A stretch of DNA of 64,000 nt from Paenibacillus phytorum (GCF_013141715.1 NZ_WHOA01000220.1:1-64000), one strand, 5' to 3'; counted from the first letter of the stretch, positions 34,255 through 44,127 are shown. Made by a program: numbers and translations. The notes: generated by a model not told the origin, from the letters alone.

Positions 34255-34568
34255 CACCTTTCACGGAGCGAGTTATTCACATCATTCGGAGTATCCCCGA
34301 GGGCAAAGTCATGACCTATGGTCAGATCGCCAGGCTCGCTGGAAGCCCAAGGGCGGCAAGGCAAGTCGTACGAATTTTGCATGCAATGAGCAAGAAGCAT
34401 AGCCTTCCTTGGCACAGAGTCATTAACGCAAAGGGAGAGATTGCCATCATGGATGATGAAGGATCTCATATGCAAAGTTTTTTGCTGCAAGCTGAAGGTG
34501 TCATCATCACGGATCAGCGGTATATTTCCCTTGAGCTTTACCAGTATCAAATGCAAGAAGAAGCATGA
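34251..34568 (+). CDS. Alkyltransferase-like (ATL) DNA repair protein, MGMT family
   Basis: 105 residues, the length of ATL proteins. The MGMT DNA-binding domain shows IIRSIPEGKVMTYGQIA near residue 9, the arginine finger region SPRAARQVVRIL near 32, and PWHRVINAKGEI near 56. In active alkyltransferases this last motif is PCHRV; here Cys is replaced by Trp, so it cannot accept alkyl groups. Known ATL proteins bind O6-alkylguanine and flag it for nucleotide excision repair. The start codon overlaps the lactonase stop as ATGA. Confidence 0.92.
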   Translation: MTPFTERVIHIIRSIPEGKVMTYGQIARLAGSPRAARQVVRILHAMSKKHSLPWHRVINAKGEIAIMDDEGSHMQSFLLQAEGVIITDQRYISLELYQYQMQEEA

Positions 34569-34578
34569 GTTACATAGG

Positions 34579-34620
34579 CAGCCTCACTTCTTGCAACTGG
34601 AAGAAGTGAGGCTTTTTGCA
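34579..34620 (+). terminator. Intrinsic terminator, 13-bp perfect stem
   Basis: AGCCTCACTTCTT (34580-34592) pairs exactly with 34601-34613, followed by TTTTTG. It ends the lactonase-ATL operon. Confidence 0.85.
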
Positions 34621-34641
34621 AGAAGGAAGTGAGCCATAGCC

Positions 34642-36687
34642 TTGTCGAATCTTGTGAAAAAGGAAGATCAATTCGCGGAGGTTGTTATGAATCAGGATCA
34701 AGCTTCACCGGCAACGATATATAATTTAATAACGATGAAGTCAAATCCTTCACAGCGGCGGTTTGCTTTTATTATTGGGGCTATAGTGGTTCTGATTTCA
34801 CTGCTTTCTGTGCCGTTTGTAAGGATACAGTTGGTTGAACTGCAGGCCTATCAGCCGGCCATTTTTTCCACGGTTATTTGTTTCGAATTCATTACTGCTT
34901 ACGTGATTTATAGTCAATTCAAAATCAATCGATCACCGGCCGTACTCGTCCTGTTTGGCTTGTATCTGTTCTCCGGTGGTATGAGTTTGGTCTATATCCT
35001 CACGTTCCCTCGTGTATTCGCTGAAAATGGCTTGTTCCATGCAGGAACACAAACTTCGGCTTGGCTATACGTGATCTTGCACGCAGGATTTCCTCTAGCG
35101 ATTACCCTCTATATGATGATTGAATCGAAATTTGCAAATGTTAATTATAGTGCTAGTAAGGCTAAGAGATTAGGTCTGTACACCTTCATAGGTGTCGTTT
35201 TACTAATTACAGGATTGACTTACATCACGACGCATTTCAAAAATCAACTGCCAATTGTGTTGTCTCAAGGTAAGCTAACGCCTTTGTTTATATATGGTCT
35301 TGGGCTGCCTATTGTCCTCATTACTTTGATTACATTAATTGTTTACTATAAAAGAACCAAAGCGAGTACGGTTACTTCGACCTGGCTATGTGTAGCCATA
35401 CTGGCTTCAATGCTTGATGTGGCGATTATTCTTTGTGGCGGCGGGCGCTTTAGTGTGGGATGGTATGTGGCTAGGTGGAACACCTTTGTATGTGCAAATA
35501 TTGTGCTTGCGGGAATGATTTATGAGTTTACCAAAATGTATCTGAGAATGACAGAGCTTTTCCAGCAAGTGAAGGACAGTGAATATAACTATAAGGTGCT
35601 GCTTGGTGAAAGCCAACTGGCTGAGAGAAAAATTTCGGAACAGAGCGACATTATTGAACGAATGCTTGAATCCAGCCATGAAGCCATTATCATGTGTGAC
35701 ATAGAAGGACGGGTCATCTTTGCGAATCGCCGCGTGGAACATTTCTTTGAACGTCCACTCGAAAGCGGAGAAAGGATGTCTAGCTATTGTCTAGGAATGA
35801 AAACCGCAGATGCTGCTTTTGATGAGTTCATCGACGCTTATTTCGAACAATCCATCCCGCCTTTTCGTAAGCGTATATCAAGATTGACGTTGAAAGGCGA
35901 AACAAGGCACTATGAATGCTATGTCAATCCTATTTCAGGTGAAATGGAAGGGACGCTCAGAGGACATCTAGTCGGATTCAGAGATCGTACCGAAGAAGAG
36001 CGAATTGATGAGTTAAAAAATGAGTTTGTCAGCATTATTTCTCACGAAATTCGGACGCCATTATCCTCGATTGTAGGTTTTATTGAAATCCTGGCAACAC
36101 GTGTAGTGACGGAAGAGAAGCGAGCCAAATATATCGAGACGATTCACAAGGAATCTTTACGGTTATCGAATTTGATTAACGATTTTCTTGATTTGCAGCG
36201 CTTGGATTCGGGTCGGCAAGAGTTCCATTTCCAATCTTTGGATGCAGTTCTATTACTCCGCGAAATCGTTGAGCAGTGGCAGGGGAAAGACAATCATGAA
36301 GCTGAGCTGCATGCAGCAGCGGAGCCTATATTTGTCCAAGGGGATGAAGACCGTTTAAAGCAAGTGTTCCATAATTTGATCTCTAATGCGATTAAGTATT
36401 CGCCGGGCGCGACGAGAATTGATGTTTATGTTGAAACCGATAATGGAAAAGTGTTAATCAAGATACAAGATTATGGTCTTGGCATTCCAGCCGAAGCTTT
36501 GGACAAACTGTTTACGAGGTTTTACCGTGTCGATAATTCGGATCGCAGGAAAATCGGAGGAACAGGTCTAGGCTTATCTATTGTCAAGGAAATCATTGAA
36601 GCACATCATGGGAAAGTGGTTGTTGATACGGAGTTGGGTAAGGGGTCAATCTTTATTGTGCAGTTAGTTGAAATAGATGCAGATTAG
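34642..36687 (+). CDS. Membrane histidine kinase with PAS domain (orphan)
   Basis: 681 residues. The N-terminal ~290 residues contain seven or eight hydrophobic segments (MASE3-like input region). A PAS domain follows (about 338-455: ESSHEAIIMCDIEGRVIFANRRVEHFF). HisKA has the phosphoacceptor His in SIISHEIRTPLSS near 466, and the ATPase shows N box FHNLISNAIKYSPG near 578, DYGLGIPAEALDKLF near 613 and GTGLGLSIV near 645. The start is TTG after GGAAGTGAGCC. No response regulator gene is adjacent, so the partner is elsewhere. Confidence 0.9.
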   Translation: MSNLVKKEDQFAEVVMNQDQASPATIYNLITMKSNPSQRRFAFIIGAIVVLISLLSVPFVRIQLVELQAYQPAIFSTVICFEFITAYVIYSQFKINRSPAVLVLFGLYLFSGGMSLVYILTFPRVFAENGLFHAGTQTSAWLYVILHAGFPLAITLYMMIESKFANVNYSASKAKRLGLYTFIGVVLLITGLTYITTHFKNQLPIVLSQGKLTPLFIYGLGLPIVLITLITLIVYYKRTKASTVTSTWLCVAILASMLDVAIILCGGGRFSVGWYVARWNTFVCANIVLAGMIYEFTKMYLRMTELFQQVKDSEYNYKVLLGESQLAERKISEQSDIIERMLESSHEAIIMCDIEGRVIFANRRVEHFFERPLESGERMSSYCLGMKTADAAFDEFIDAYFEQSIPPFRKRISRLTLKGETRHYECYVNPISGEMEGTLRGHLVGFRDRTEEERIDELKNEFVSIISHEIRTPLSSIVGFIEILATRVVTEEKRAKYIETIHKESLRLSNLINDFLDLQRLDSGRQEFHFQSLDAVLLLREIVEQWQGKDNHEAELHAAAEPIFVQGDEDRLKQVFHNLISNAIKYSPGATRIDVYVETDNGKVLIKIQDYGLGIPAEALDKLFTRFYRVDNSDRRKIGGTGLGLSIVKEIIEAHHGKVVVDTELGKGSIFIVQLVEIDAD

Positions 36688-36699
36688 TCGGGTAAAAAA

Positions 36700-36747
36700 G
36701 AGCATGTTCAAACCGCGAAAACCTCGCGGATTGGCATGTTTTTTTCA
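36700..36747 (+). terminator. Intrinsic terminator
   Basis: CCGCG / CGCGG with flanking CATG / CATG arms (36703-36717 with 36725-36738, a small internal mismatch) is followed by seven T residues. It ends the histidine kinase gene. Confidence 0.75.
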
Positions 36748-36859
36748 TTTTAGTAGTAATTGAATACTGCTTCTGCCTTGTGTCGAAATATAGAGGTATT
36801 TGTCAAAATATATCGAATTCACATGAAAGATTAATGATCACATGGAGGAGTAATAAGGA

Positions 36860-38887
36860 ATGAAGCCACAGAAAACTGTAAATGTAAAAGGATGGGTAAG
36901 TAAGCTATCATTTAAATCTTTTAAAGCAAGAATGACAGCCATGTTTCTTGTTATTGCGTTAGTACCGATGCTGTTTAGTATTATTTTTTCTTCTTACTAT
37001 TTGAAGAGTGTCGTGACAGGTGAAGTTCACTCCAAGGAAGAGAGTGTCGTTAAAGCCAATGTAACAGCAATTGACTATTCCATCCAGCGGCAAATAGCGA
37101 TTTTGAAAGAAATGCAAAAGTTTGACGAGTTCAAGAGTGGTAATGAACAGGAAATTATGAAGACGCTTAAGAAATTTGAACAAGCCAACAAAGAAGTTGA
37201 ACAGTATGTTTATGCAAATAAAGACGATACTGCGCTTACTTCAGCCGGTCAAAAGATTCCAATTGGCGAACGCGATTACGTTAAGCAAGCCAAGCAGACG
37301 AAGCAGCCTGTGAGTAGTGATTTGATCGTCAGTAAAGCTTCGGGTAAAAATGTCATCATTGTATTTGTCCCGCTGTTGGATGATAAGCAGAACTATATCG
37401 GTGGATTATTCTGTCCATTAACAACAGATAATCTTACAGTCTACACCAAGACGATAAAAATAGGGGAGACAGGCTACGGTTACTTAATGTCTCCTTCCGG
37501 AATGCTCTTAACCCATCCTGATGCAGCTAAAGTAGGCAAAAAAATGGAGGATGTACTTACTCCTTCGGAAGCAGCTAAGTTTAAAGATACTGTTTTGAAA
37601 GATGAGAAAGGAACGTTTCAATTTACACGCGAGGATGGGGTCGCTGCAGAAATTAGCTTTGACACAATCCCGTCAACTGGCTGGCGCTTGGTTACGAATT
37701 TAGTGCATGAGGAAGTATATAGCTCGGTAAAAACAGCAAATCAAGTATCGATATGGCTGACTGTGATTACGACTATCGTAGTAGCAGCTTTCGCACTGAT
37801 TGTCTCGACGAAAACAACGAAACCAGTTATTGCGATTACGGAAGCAGTGAAGAAGATGGCTGAAGGCGATTTAACTCCACGTCTTGCTATGAAGCGAAGT
37901 GACGAGCTCGGACAGCTTGCCGATAACATGAATCTTATGCTCGATTCTTTCTCAGACATTGTCGGAAAGGCTAGATACACCGCGGAACAGTTAGGCGCTT
38001 CGTCGGAGGAGCTTACGGCTTGCGCTGCGGAATCGGTCGACATTTCCACTAATATCGCCCAATCGATTCAAGAAGTGTTCAATGCGAGTAAAGGACAACT
38101 GCAAGGAGCGGAACAGACCTCTACCGCAATGGGGGAAATGGCTATTGGGGTACAACGGATTGCAGAATCTTCGTCGGTCGTGACAGAAGCATCACATGCT
38201 ACGCTGCAGGAAGTTCAGCAAGGACGCGTTGCGATCAATCAGGCTGTCGAACAAATGAAGTTCATTAATGAATCCGTTGGGAAATCGGCCGATGATATGA
38301 GAGCACTTGAATCGTACTCACAAAAAATCGGTGAAATTGTGTCGGTTATTACTGAAATTACAAGCCAAACCCAACTTCTCTCACTCAATGCTTCCATTGA
38401 GGCAGCACGCGCTGGCGAACAAGGACGCGGGTTTGCGGTGGTGGCGAACGAAGTCAAGAAGCTGGCGGAACAGTCGTCATCATCTGCAGCAGATATTTCG
38501 AGTTTGATTCGGGAAGTGCAGTCTTCGACGTCAAGAGCCGTACAAGCAATGAATAAAGGTGTACTGGACGTAGAGAAAGGTTCTGAGCTTATTGATGCGG
38601 CAGGGCAGGTCTTTAACCGTGTTACCTCGACGTTCCAAGAAATTTCCGACCAAATCCAGGAAGTATCGGCAGCATCTCAGGAAATGTCGGCTGGAACTCA
38701 GGAAGTAACGGCTTCCATGAGCGAAATTGTGCACATGACTAAAGCTTCTTATGACCATGGACAAGGCATTTCTGAAGGGTCGAAGAAGCAGCACGCGACT
38801 ATGGAGGAAATATCTGCTTCAGCAGAAGATTTAAGCAATATGGCGCAAGAGCTGCAAGAATCGCTTGCTAGATTCAAAACTCGTTAA
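36860..38887 (+). CDS. Methyl-accepting chemotaxis protein
   Basis: 675 residues. TM1 (about 24-47) and TM2 (about 295-318) bracket an extracellular dCache-type sensor domain containing [20 protein letters not shown] and [28 protein letters not shown] domain follows (about 320-372), and the cytoplasmic signalling hairpin tip has [48 protein letters not shown] in segments near 493-540, which binds CheA/CheW. The C-terminus ends with a helix, no pentapeptide. It is a single-gene unit with GGAGGAGTAATAAGG before the ATG. Confidence 0.93.
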   Translation: MKPQKTVNVKGWVSKLSFKSFKARMTAMFLVIALVPMLFSIIFSSYYLKSVVTGEVHSKEESVVKANVTAIDYSIQRQIAILKEMQKFDEFKSGNEQEIMKTLKKFEQANKEVEQYVYANKDDTALTSAGQKIPIGERDYVKQAKQTKQPVSSDLIVSKASGKNVIIVFVPLLDDKQNYIGGLFCPLTTDNLTVYTKTIKIGETGYGYLMSPSGMLLTHPDAAKVGKKMEDVLTPSEAAKFKDTVLKDEKGTFQFTREDGVAAEISFDTIPSTGWRLVTNLVHEEVYSSVKTANQVSIWLTVITTIVVAAFALIVSTKTTKPVIAITEAVKKMAEGDLTPRLAMKRSDELGQLADNMNLMLDSFSDIVGKARYTAEQLGASSEELTACAAESVDISTNIAQSIQEVFNASKGQLQGAEQTSTAMGEMAIGVQRIAESSSVVTEASHATLQEVQQGRVAINQAVEQMKFINESVGKSADDMRALESYSQKIGEIVSVITEITSQTQLLSLNASIEAARAGEQGRGFAVVANEVKKLAEQSSSSAADISSLIREVQSSTSRAVQAMNKGVLDVEKGSELIDAAGQVFNRVTSTFQEISDQIQEVSAASQEMSAGTQEVTASMSEIVHMTKASYDHGQGISEGSKKQHATMEEISASAEDLSNMAQELQESLARFKTR

Positions 38888-38927
38888 TATTTCAAACATG
38901 TGTACAAGCTTGGCATAGGGTATTGAG

Positions 38928-38958
38928 AGGTCAACCAACGGGTTGGCCTTTTTGTTTT
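38928..38958 (+). terminator. Intrinsic terminator of the chemoreceptor gene
   Basis: AGGTCAACC (38928-38936) pairs with GGTTGGCCT (38941-38949), one wobble, AACG loop, then TTTTTGTTTTTG. Confidence 0.8.
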
Positions 38959-39056
38959 TGCCCAAAAATCCAGAAAAGAAAGGGAAAAGAGTTACAAAGT
39001 CTATAAAACGAGAATAGACTAACGTATCAGTAGGCCATAAGGACAGGAGGCATGCT

Positions 39057-39587
39057 ATGAGTGACAGGACCTTATATCTATTCGATGGCATTAATAAAAG
39101 CTCTGTGAAAACCATAGTCGAGCAAATCATCAGAATTAATCAATATGATGATGACAGAGATAAGAAAGAAAAAGACTTCAAGCGTCTGCCCATCGACTTA
39201 ATTATTAATAGTAATGGGGGCAGTGTCTATGATGGTTTAGGATTGATCAATGTGATTGATAACAGTAAGACGCCGGTGCATACATACGTGTATGGACTTG
39301 CTGCTAGCATGAGTTTACTAATCGCTGTTAGTGGTCATAAGAGGTACGCTGGCCGACTTAGTACATTCATGTATCATTCTGTATCTACACATATCGACGG
39401 TCATTTGGAACACTTGAAGAATCGTGTGGATGAAACGCAAAGGCTGCAAAACATTTATGATGACTACATCTTATCCAAAACGAAGCTGCATACAGACGAG
39501 CTGCATCGTGTTCAGGAGCATCAACGCAATTGGTATCTAAGTCCAGATGAGGCCTTATCATTCGGGATTATTGATGAAATTGTTTAG
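39057..39587 (+). CDS. ClpP-like serine protease family protein, possibly with altered triad
   Basis: 176 residues of the ClpP/crotonase fold. The nucleophile Ser is in the GLAASMSL block near residue 84 (family GxAASMG), and the catalytic His in FMYHSVS near 108. The C-terminal region is WYLSPDEALSFGIIDEIV, the family ending. At the position of the third triad residue (the Asp of the ERD/DRD motif in ClpP), the residues read HQRN, so the Asp appears replaced by Asn. The protein may be inactive or use another residue. It is a stand-alone gene with GACAGGAGGCATGCT before the ATG; Clp ATPase partners are not encoded nearby. Confidence 0.75.
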   Translation: MSDRTLYLFDGINKSSVKTIVEQIIRINQYDDDRDKKEKDFKRLPIDLIINSNGGSVYDGLGLINVIDNSKTPVHTYVYGLAASMSLLIAVSGHKRYAGRLSTFMYHSVSTHIDGHLEHLKNRVDETQRLQNIYDDYILSKTKLHTDELHRVQEHQRNWYLSPDEALSFGIIDEIV

Positions 39588-39594
39588 ACATGGC

Positions 39595-39627
39595 GGAGAG
39601 AAGCCTGAGGGATTCTCTTTTTCTTTG
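39595..39627 (+). terminator. Intrinsic terminator
   Basis: AGAGAA (39597-39602) pairs with TTCTCT (39613-39618) and is followed by TTTTCTTTG. It follows the ClpP-like gene directly. Confidence 0.6.
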
Positions 39628-39713
39628 TTTTTTCTTTGCTTTTGGTGTTTAATTGAGAGATAGAGAGAAGAGGAGCAGCCGTGCTGCCCCCTAATGAAAA
39701 GGAGAACCATACC

Positions 39714-40484
39714 GTGTATAAAATTGTATTTTTTGATATTGACGGCACATTAGTTAACGAAGAAAAACAAGTTCCAGCTAGTACGATCATAGCTATTCAA
39801 CAATTAAAGCAGCAAGGGATTGAACCGGTCATTGCAACAGGACGAGCACCCTACTTCATCAAGCCCTTGGCTGAGCAGTTTGGGATTGATTCCTATGTGT
39901 GCTTGAACGGCGGCTATGCCGTTTACCGTGGTGAACCGCTCTACAGACGGATTATCGCCAAGAGCAGCATAGAAACACTGGTCAAACTGGCAGCTAAGCA
40001 TAAGCATTCCCTCGTATTTGAAGGTGAGCATAACTTCTTCACGGATACAGAGGACCATCCTTTTGTTGTTGGATCGGTTTCCTCATTGAAGGTTGATTTG
40101 CCGGCATATGACCCGGATTTCTGGAAAACAAATGATATATATCAAATCTTCCTGCATGCTGAAGACACGGATGAGCATTTGTACGAGGAGCTGCAATCGG
40201 AATTTAAGCTGATTCGCTGGCACCAGCATGCGATAGACGTATTACCAGCAGGTGGTTCGAAAGCCCAAGGGATTGCCGCGCTTTTGGAACTTGTTGGATT
40301 GAAACCGGAAGATGCTGTAGCTTTCGGGGACGGGTTAAATGATATAGAGATGCTTTCGTATGTCGGATTCGGTATCGCGATGGGGAATTCCCACAAAGAC
40401 TTACTTCCTTATGCCGATCATGTAACGACACATGTGGATGAAGATGGCATTCGAAACGGACTTATTACGGCAGGATTACTTTAG
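39714..40484 (+). CDS. Cof-type HAD-IIB phosphatase
   Basis: About 256 residues, HAD superfamily, subclass IIB. Motif I is FFDIDGTLVNE near residue 5, motif II is the Thr in VIATGRAPYF near 40, motif III is the Lys in GGSKAQGI near 188, and motif IV is FGDGLNDIEML near 212. These phosphatases act on small phosphorylated metabolites. The frame begins at 39681, but GTG at 39714 follows AAAAGGAGA and begins right at the conserved VYKIVFFDIDG, so it is used. Nearby glutamate racemase follows with a 30-base gap. Confidence 0.9.
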   Translation: MYKIVFFDIDGTLVNEEKQVPASTIIAIQQLKQQGIEPVIATGRAPYFIKPLAEQFGIDSYVCLNGGYAVYRGEPLYRRIIAKSSIETLVKLAAKHKHSLVFEGEHNFFTDTEDHPFVVGSVSSLKVDLPAYDPDFWKTNDIYQIFLHAEDTDEHLYEELQSEFKLIRWHQHAIDVLPAGGSKAQGIAALLELVGLKPEDAVAFGDGLNDIEMLSYVGFGIAMGNSHKDLLPYADHVTTHVDEDGIRNGLITAGLL

Positions 40485-40514
40485 AAAAGAAACAATACAT
40501 ATAGGGTGAAGATA

Positions 40515-41291
40515 ATGAGAATAGCTTTTTTTGATTCAGGGATAGGCGGTATTACCGTCTTACACGAAGCCATGAAGCAACTGCCTCATGAAGATTTTCT
40601 ATATTTTGCGGATACCCTTCATGTTCCCTACGGGACGAAATCGAAGGACGAGGTTCTTGCTTTTGTCAAAAAATCCGTTGACATGATTATCAAAGAAGAG
40701 GTCAAAGCCCTCGTCATTGCTTGCAACACAGCAACTAGTATAGCCATTGCAGAATTAAGAAGAACCTATGAGATGCCGATTATCGGCATGGAACCCGCGG
40801 TAAAGCCAGCACTTGAAATGAATCGTTCATCTGGTAAAAGAGTGCTCGTTTTCGCTACGCCTTTAACGCTCCAGCAATCGAAATATAGAGAGTTAGTTTC
40901 TCGTATGGATGATATGGGTATGGTGGATTCGGTGCCGCTGCCGGAATTGGTTGAATTCTGTGAACAGTTAAATGTGGAGAGTCAACAAATTATTGATTAT
41001 TTTCAAGCCAAGCTGGAGCCCTTCGACCTGAAGAAGTATGGGACTGTTGTTCTAGGATGTACACATTATCCCTTTTATAGGGGAGTTCTAAGAAAGATCC
41101 TGCCAAGTCACATCCAAATTGTTGATGGAAGCTCGGGTACTGTGAATCGGTTGATACAGCTGCTTAGTGACCGAAACCAATTACTTGGTGAGGGACAGTC
41201 CAACATCAAATTCATGTGTTCCAGCAATGAGACAGCTTATATTCAGAAGATGGAAAAAGCCCTGGAAATCATTCAAGCAATTGGTGAGTAA
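40515..41291 (+). CDS. murI: Glutamate racemase
   Basis: 258 residues. The opening AFFDSGIGGITVLHEAMKQLP is the family start. The two catalytic cysteines are in VIACNTATS near residue 71 and VLGCTHYPF near 182, both present. It interconverts L- and D-glutamate for peptidoglycan. ATG at 40515 follows AGGGTGAAG; the GTG at 40506 is less likely. It resembles the YrpC-like second racemase group in Bacillus, so it may be the secondary enzyme. It is cotranscribed after the Cof phosphatase. Confidence 0.9.
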   Translation: MRIAFFDSGIGGITVLHEAMKQLPHEDFLYFADTLHVPYGTKSKDEVLAFVKKSVDMIIKEEVKALVIACNTATSIAIAELRRTYEMPIIGMEPAVKPALEMNRSSGKRVLVFATPLTLQQSKYRELVSRMDDMGMVDSVPLPELVEFCEQLNVESQQIIDYFQAKLEPFDLKKYGTVVLGCTHYPFYRGVLRKILPSHIQIVDGSSGTVNRLIQLLSDRNQLLGEGQSNIKFMCSSNETAYIQKMEKALEIIQAIGE

Positions 41292-41306
41292 GGTTGGAGA
41301 ACAAGT

Positions 41307-41357
41307 CAAAAAGGCATTGCCGTGCAGCTGTCGCTGCATGACAATGCCTTTATTATG
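41307..41357. terminator. Bidirectional terminator between murI and greA
   Basis: AAAGGCATTG (41310-41319) pairs with CAATGCCTTT (41342-41351), with an inner TGCAG / CTGCA stem. T-rich ends lie on both sides (AAAAAGG upstream, TTTATT downstream). It serves both convergent genes. Confidence 0.75.
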
Positions 41358-41380
41358 TTTAGTAGAAGGATTGCGTCAAG

Positions 41381-41851
41381 TTACGCTCTGATTTCAAGCA
41401 GCTCATAGCTAATGACGCCCATTGGTGCATTCACACTAATCACATCGCCAACCGATTTGCCCATGAGGGAAACGCCAAGTGGACTTTCGTAAGAAATTTT
41501 ATTTTCATTCACATCGGCTTCCTGCGTACCGACGATTTTATACTCAATTTTCTCAGCAAATTCCACATCATTGAGAATAACGGTAGAGCCAACTTGAACT
41601 TTGGAAGTTCCGATATTCTTAACAACTTTAGCCTTCTTCAGCATTCTTTCAATCGTCAATATTCTGGTTTCCATAAAAGATTGGTCATTTTTAGCGGAAT
41701 GGTACTCACTGTTTTCCTTGAGATCGCCATAGCTAATCGCTGTTTTAATACGGCTTGCTAGTTCTTTGCGTTTGACGGTTTTGAGATCTTCAAGCTCTAA
41801 TTCTAAACTACGTAATCCTTCTGGAGTTAGAATAATTTCATCATTGGACAT
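41381..41851 (-). CDS. greA: Transcription elongation factor GreA
   Basis: 156 residues, standard length. The N-terminal coiled coil (about 5-75) contains DLKENSEYHSAKNDQSFMETRI with the acidic tip pair, and the C-terminal FKBP-like domain has VGTQEADVNENKISYESPLGVSLMGKSVGDVISV. It binds the RNA polymerase secondary channel and stimulates cleavage of backtracked RNA. The ATG has GGAGCTGCAAAAAAT before it. Confidence 0.95.
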   Translation of the reverse strand: MSNDEIILTPEGLRSLELELEDLKTVKRKELASRIKTAISYGDLKENSEYHSAKNDQSFMETRILTIERMLKKAKVVKNIGTSKVQVGSTVILNDVEFAEKIEYKIVGTQEADVNENKISYESPLGVSLMGKSVGDVISVNAPMGVISYELLEIRA

Positions 41852-42047
41852 ATTTTTTGCAGCTCCTCATTCATTCGATACTAGATATACTACTAAAGTA
41901 ACTGAGGCAAGTAAAGTAAGTAAGACGAGGAGAACTGTCTAACTTGATCATTTTTTCATAAGCTGGGCAGGATGTAAGCAACTTTATGGCTATGACTGGC
42001 GTCAAATAAATGGTAAGTTTTCCTAATTTATTCAAGTCAGGATGTGA

Positions 42048-44045
42048 TTGTTCCAGATGATTAAAATGAAGATCTTCGCTATCACGATCCTAGCTGCAGG
42101 ATTAGGATTGGGCAGTTTGGCACCTCAGACGAAAGCTGAAAACATCTTTGGCGGTTCCTACGCGCCAGAAGGAATTAGGTTCCCTTCTACGATTGAGCTT
42201 TTGGCAGAGACGCCCTATTATGCAGATCCTAATCGGCCTGATGATGAGCCGGAAGGTACTTTTGCACCTCAGGAGGTAAATGTCCTCACGGTAGAAAGCT
42301 CTTGGTCGACTGGTTTATCCACCTGGAAGATTGAAACGATGTTCGGGCCGCGGTGGATCAGGCCAAATCCGTGGGAAATCGATATGGAGCCACCAAATCG
42401 AATTACGCTTCTGGAAGAAACTCCGCTATATCGCAGTCAAAGCACCAAAGGTGGACCTGCAGCTTCATTATCCGCACAAGAGGTTGAGGTAGTTGCGGCT
42501 GAAAAGCAATGGTTCTATACGAACGATCCCACCAGTAAAGCATGGATTAAGGTGCACACCACCTGGTTAGGTGATCTCTGGGCGCATATACCCGTCAATC
42601 AAATAGGTACTGTAGTTAAGGTACAGCGAAAAGCACATTACTATAATCTACCGTCCAATAGTGATCTTGGAATGGCTATGGGGATTGGCGAGCAGAAGCA
42701 AGATTGGTCAAACTCCAAGGCTGGTGATTACACGATCGTAAGGGAGTTCACAACCATCTATGATCGAGTATTCGAAGTTCAAACGGATCAAGGGACCACG
42801 TGGACACGCGAAAAGGGAGTCCCGATCCTTAATACGAATGAAACCATAAATATCGTGCGAGAAAATCCGCTAATTCATGATGTATGGGATGGACTGAAGA
42901 AGGAAGATGCCGTTCTAGCAGGTGAAACAGTAACCGCTTTTGAGAAAATCGAAGAGCGACTATATACGGGGAGAGGCCCTTATCCGATTTGGTACAACAG
43001 TACTTGGTACCATGTACGTTCATCCAAAGGCACAGGATGGATAAACAAAAATGTTGGCGAGCCTGAAGCTGCAATACCTGTTCATTGGAAAGTCTTAGTT
43101 AAAGATCCAAAGGAGCTGCAGCGCTACCCGGAAACTCCGTTCAGCTCATCAACACTACTGCTGCGCGATCAGATGGTGGAGGTTACCGAGGTTTGGAATT
43201 CACCCAACAGTGGGCCCATTTGGCTGAAAGCTCATGTTGATGGGCGGTCCGGATGGATTCCGTACTGGGACAGCTTGCAAGATACGATATGGGATGAAGA
43301 TACACAAACGGTAGCTCATATTTCAAAAATAAACACGAATAGTTTAGGAATTGCCCCTGCCGCGAAGGATGGATTACAGCTTTACAATGGTCAGCGGATT
43401 GGGTATACGGAAAATAGTCAAACTTATTTGGATGTCATCCAGCTTGCCGAACATTTTCAATACAAAGTTGAAAAAGTACCGAATATGAACGCAATCTCAT
43501 TGAGCAAAGGCGAATATTCCTTTGTGCTGCAGGCTGATATGGGCAATGCGTCGGTGAATTGGCACGGTACTAAGGATAAAAGTGTTCAATTGGCAGAGAT
43601 ACCGCGTCATTCCCGCGACAGCTGGTATCTTAATTTGAAAGACGTTCAGGCTCTTTTTGGATTAACTCAGGTATTTGCTGGGAAAGAATACAGTTTGTTT
43701 GAGAAGAATTATAACGTGAAGTCAGGAGAATTCCCGACCCGCGCGGAGAAGGGGCAGTTAGAATTGCAAGCATTTGTCTACGATTGGACCAGTCGGGAAG
43801 ATTATAAGTCTGGACAAATGCCGCTTCAGATGTTCATTGAGGAGAACGGAGACCAAGGTGGAGTCGCACATGTTTCCAAAACGGAAGGGTTCGTTAACAA
43901 GCCAGAAGCTAGTGATTCGTCAGTTGCTTTGTTTAGCTTGAAAGCTTCTCGACCGCTGGCAGCCGGAACTCACCAAGTGAATGTTGTTATACGTATCGGT
44001 GAAAGGATCATTTGGAAGCAAAGCGTTGAAATAGTTGCTAAGTAA
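42048..44045 (+). CDS. Secreted SH3-like repeat protein with copper-amine-oxidase-like domain
   Basis: 665 residues. A Sec signal peptide (about 1-28, ending near QTKA) precedes five or six repeats of about 70 to 80 residues that resemble bacterial SH3 / GW modules: each has a LLEETPLY- or NIVRENPLI-type start and a WIKV, WTRE, GWIN or GWIP tail near the end. A copper-amine-oxidase-like N-terminal domain covers about 430-540 (LQLYNGQRIGYTENSQTYLDVI). The end (about 560-665) resembles a BsuPI-like beta sandwich. It probably binds the cell wall. TTG at 42048 or ATG at 42057 could be the start. Confidence 0.75.
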   Translation: MFQMIKMKIFAITILAAGLGLGSLAPQTKAENIFGGSYAPEGIRFPSTIELLAETPYYADPNRPDDEPEGTFAPQEVNVLTVESSWSTGLSTWKIETMFGPRWIRPNPWEIDMEPPNRITLLEETPLYRSQSTKGGPAASLSAQEVEVVAAEKQWFYTNDPTSKAWIKVHTTWLGDLWAHIPVNQIGTVVKVQRKAHYYNLPSNSDLGMAMGIGEQKQDWSNSKAGDYTIVREFTTIYDRVFEVQTDQGTTWTREKGVPILNTNETINIVRENPLIHDVWDGLKKEDAVLAGETVTAFEKIEERLYTGRGPYPIWYNSTWYHVRSSKGTGWINKNVGEPEAAIPVHWKVLVKDPKELQRYPETPFSSSTLLLRDQMVEVTEVWNSPNSGPIWLKAHVDGRSGWIPYWDSLQDTIWDEDTQTVAHISKINTNSLGIAPAAKDGLQLYNGQRIGYTENSQTYLDVIQLAEHFQYKVEKVPNMNAISLSKGEYSFVLQADMGNASVNWHGTKDKSVQLAEIPRHSRDSWYLNLKDVQALFGLTQVFAGKEYSLFEKNYNVKSGEFPTRAEKGQLELQAFVYDWTSREDYKSGQMPLQMFIEENGDQGGVAHVSKTEGFVNKPEASDSSVALFSLKASRPLAAGTHQVNVVIRIGERIIWKQSVEIVAK

Positions 44046-44065
44046 ACCTATCACTTAATAAACGA

Positions 44066-44122
44066 AAGAAGGGCTTCCTCAATCATCTAACAATGACCTT
44101 GGGGAAGCCCTTCTATTTGCTA
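44066..44122. terminator. Bidirectional intrinsic terminator, 12-bp stem
   Basis: AGAAGGGCTTCC (44067-44078) pairs exactly with GGAAGCCCTTCT (44103-44114), with a 24-base loop, between the SH3-like gene and the convergent SNF2 helicase. Confidence 0.7.
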
Positions 44123-44127
44123 TTTAA

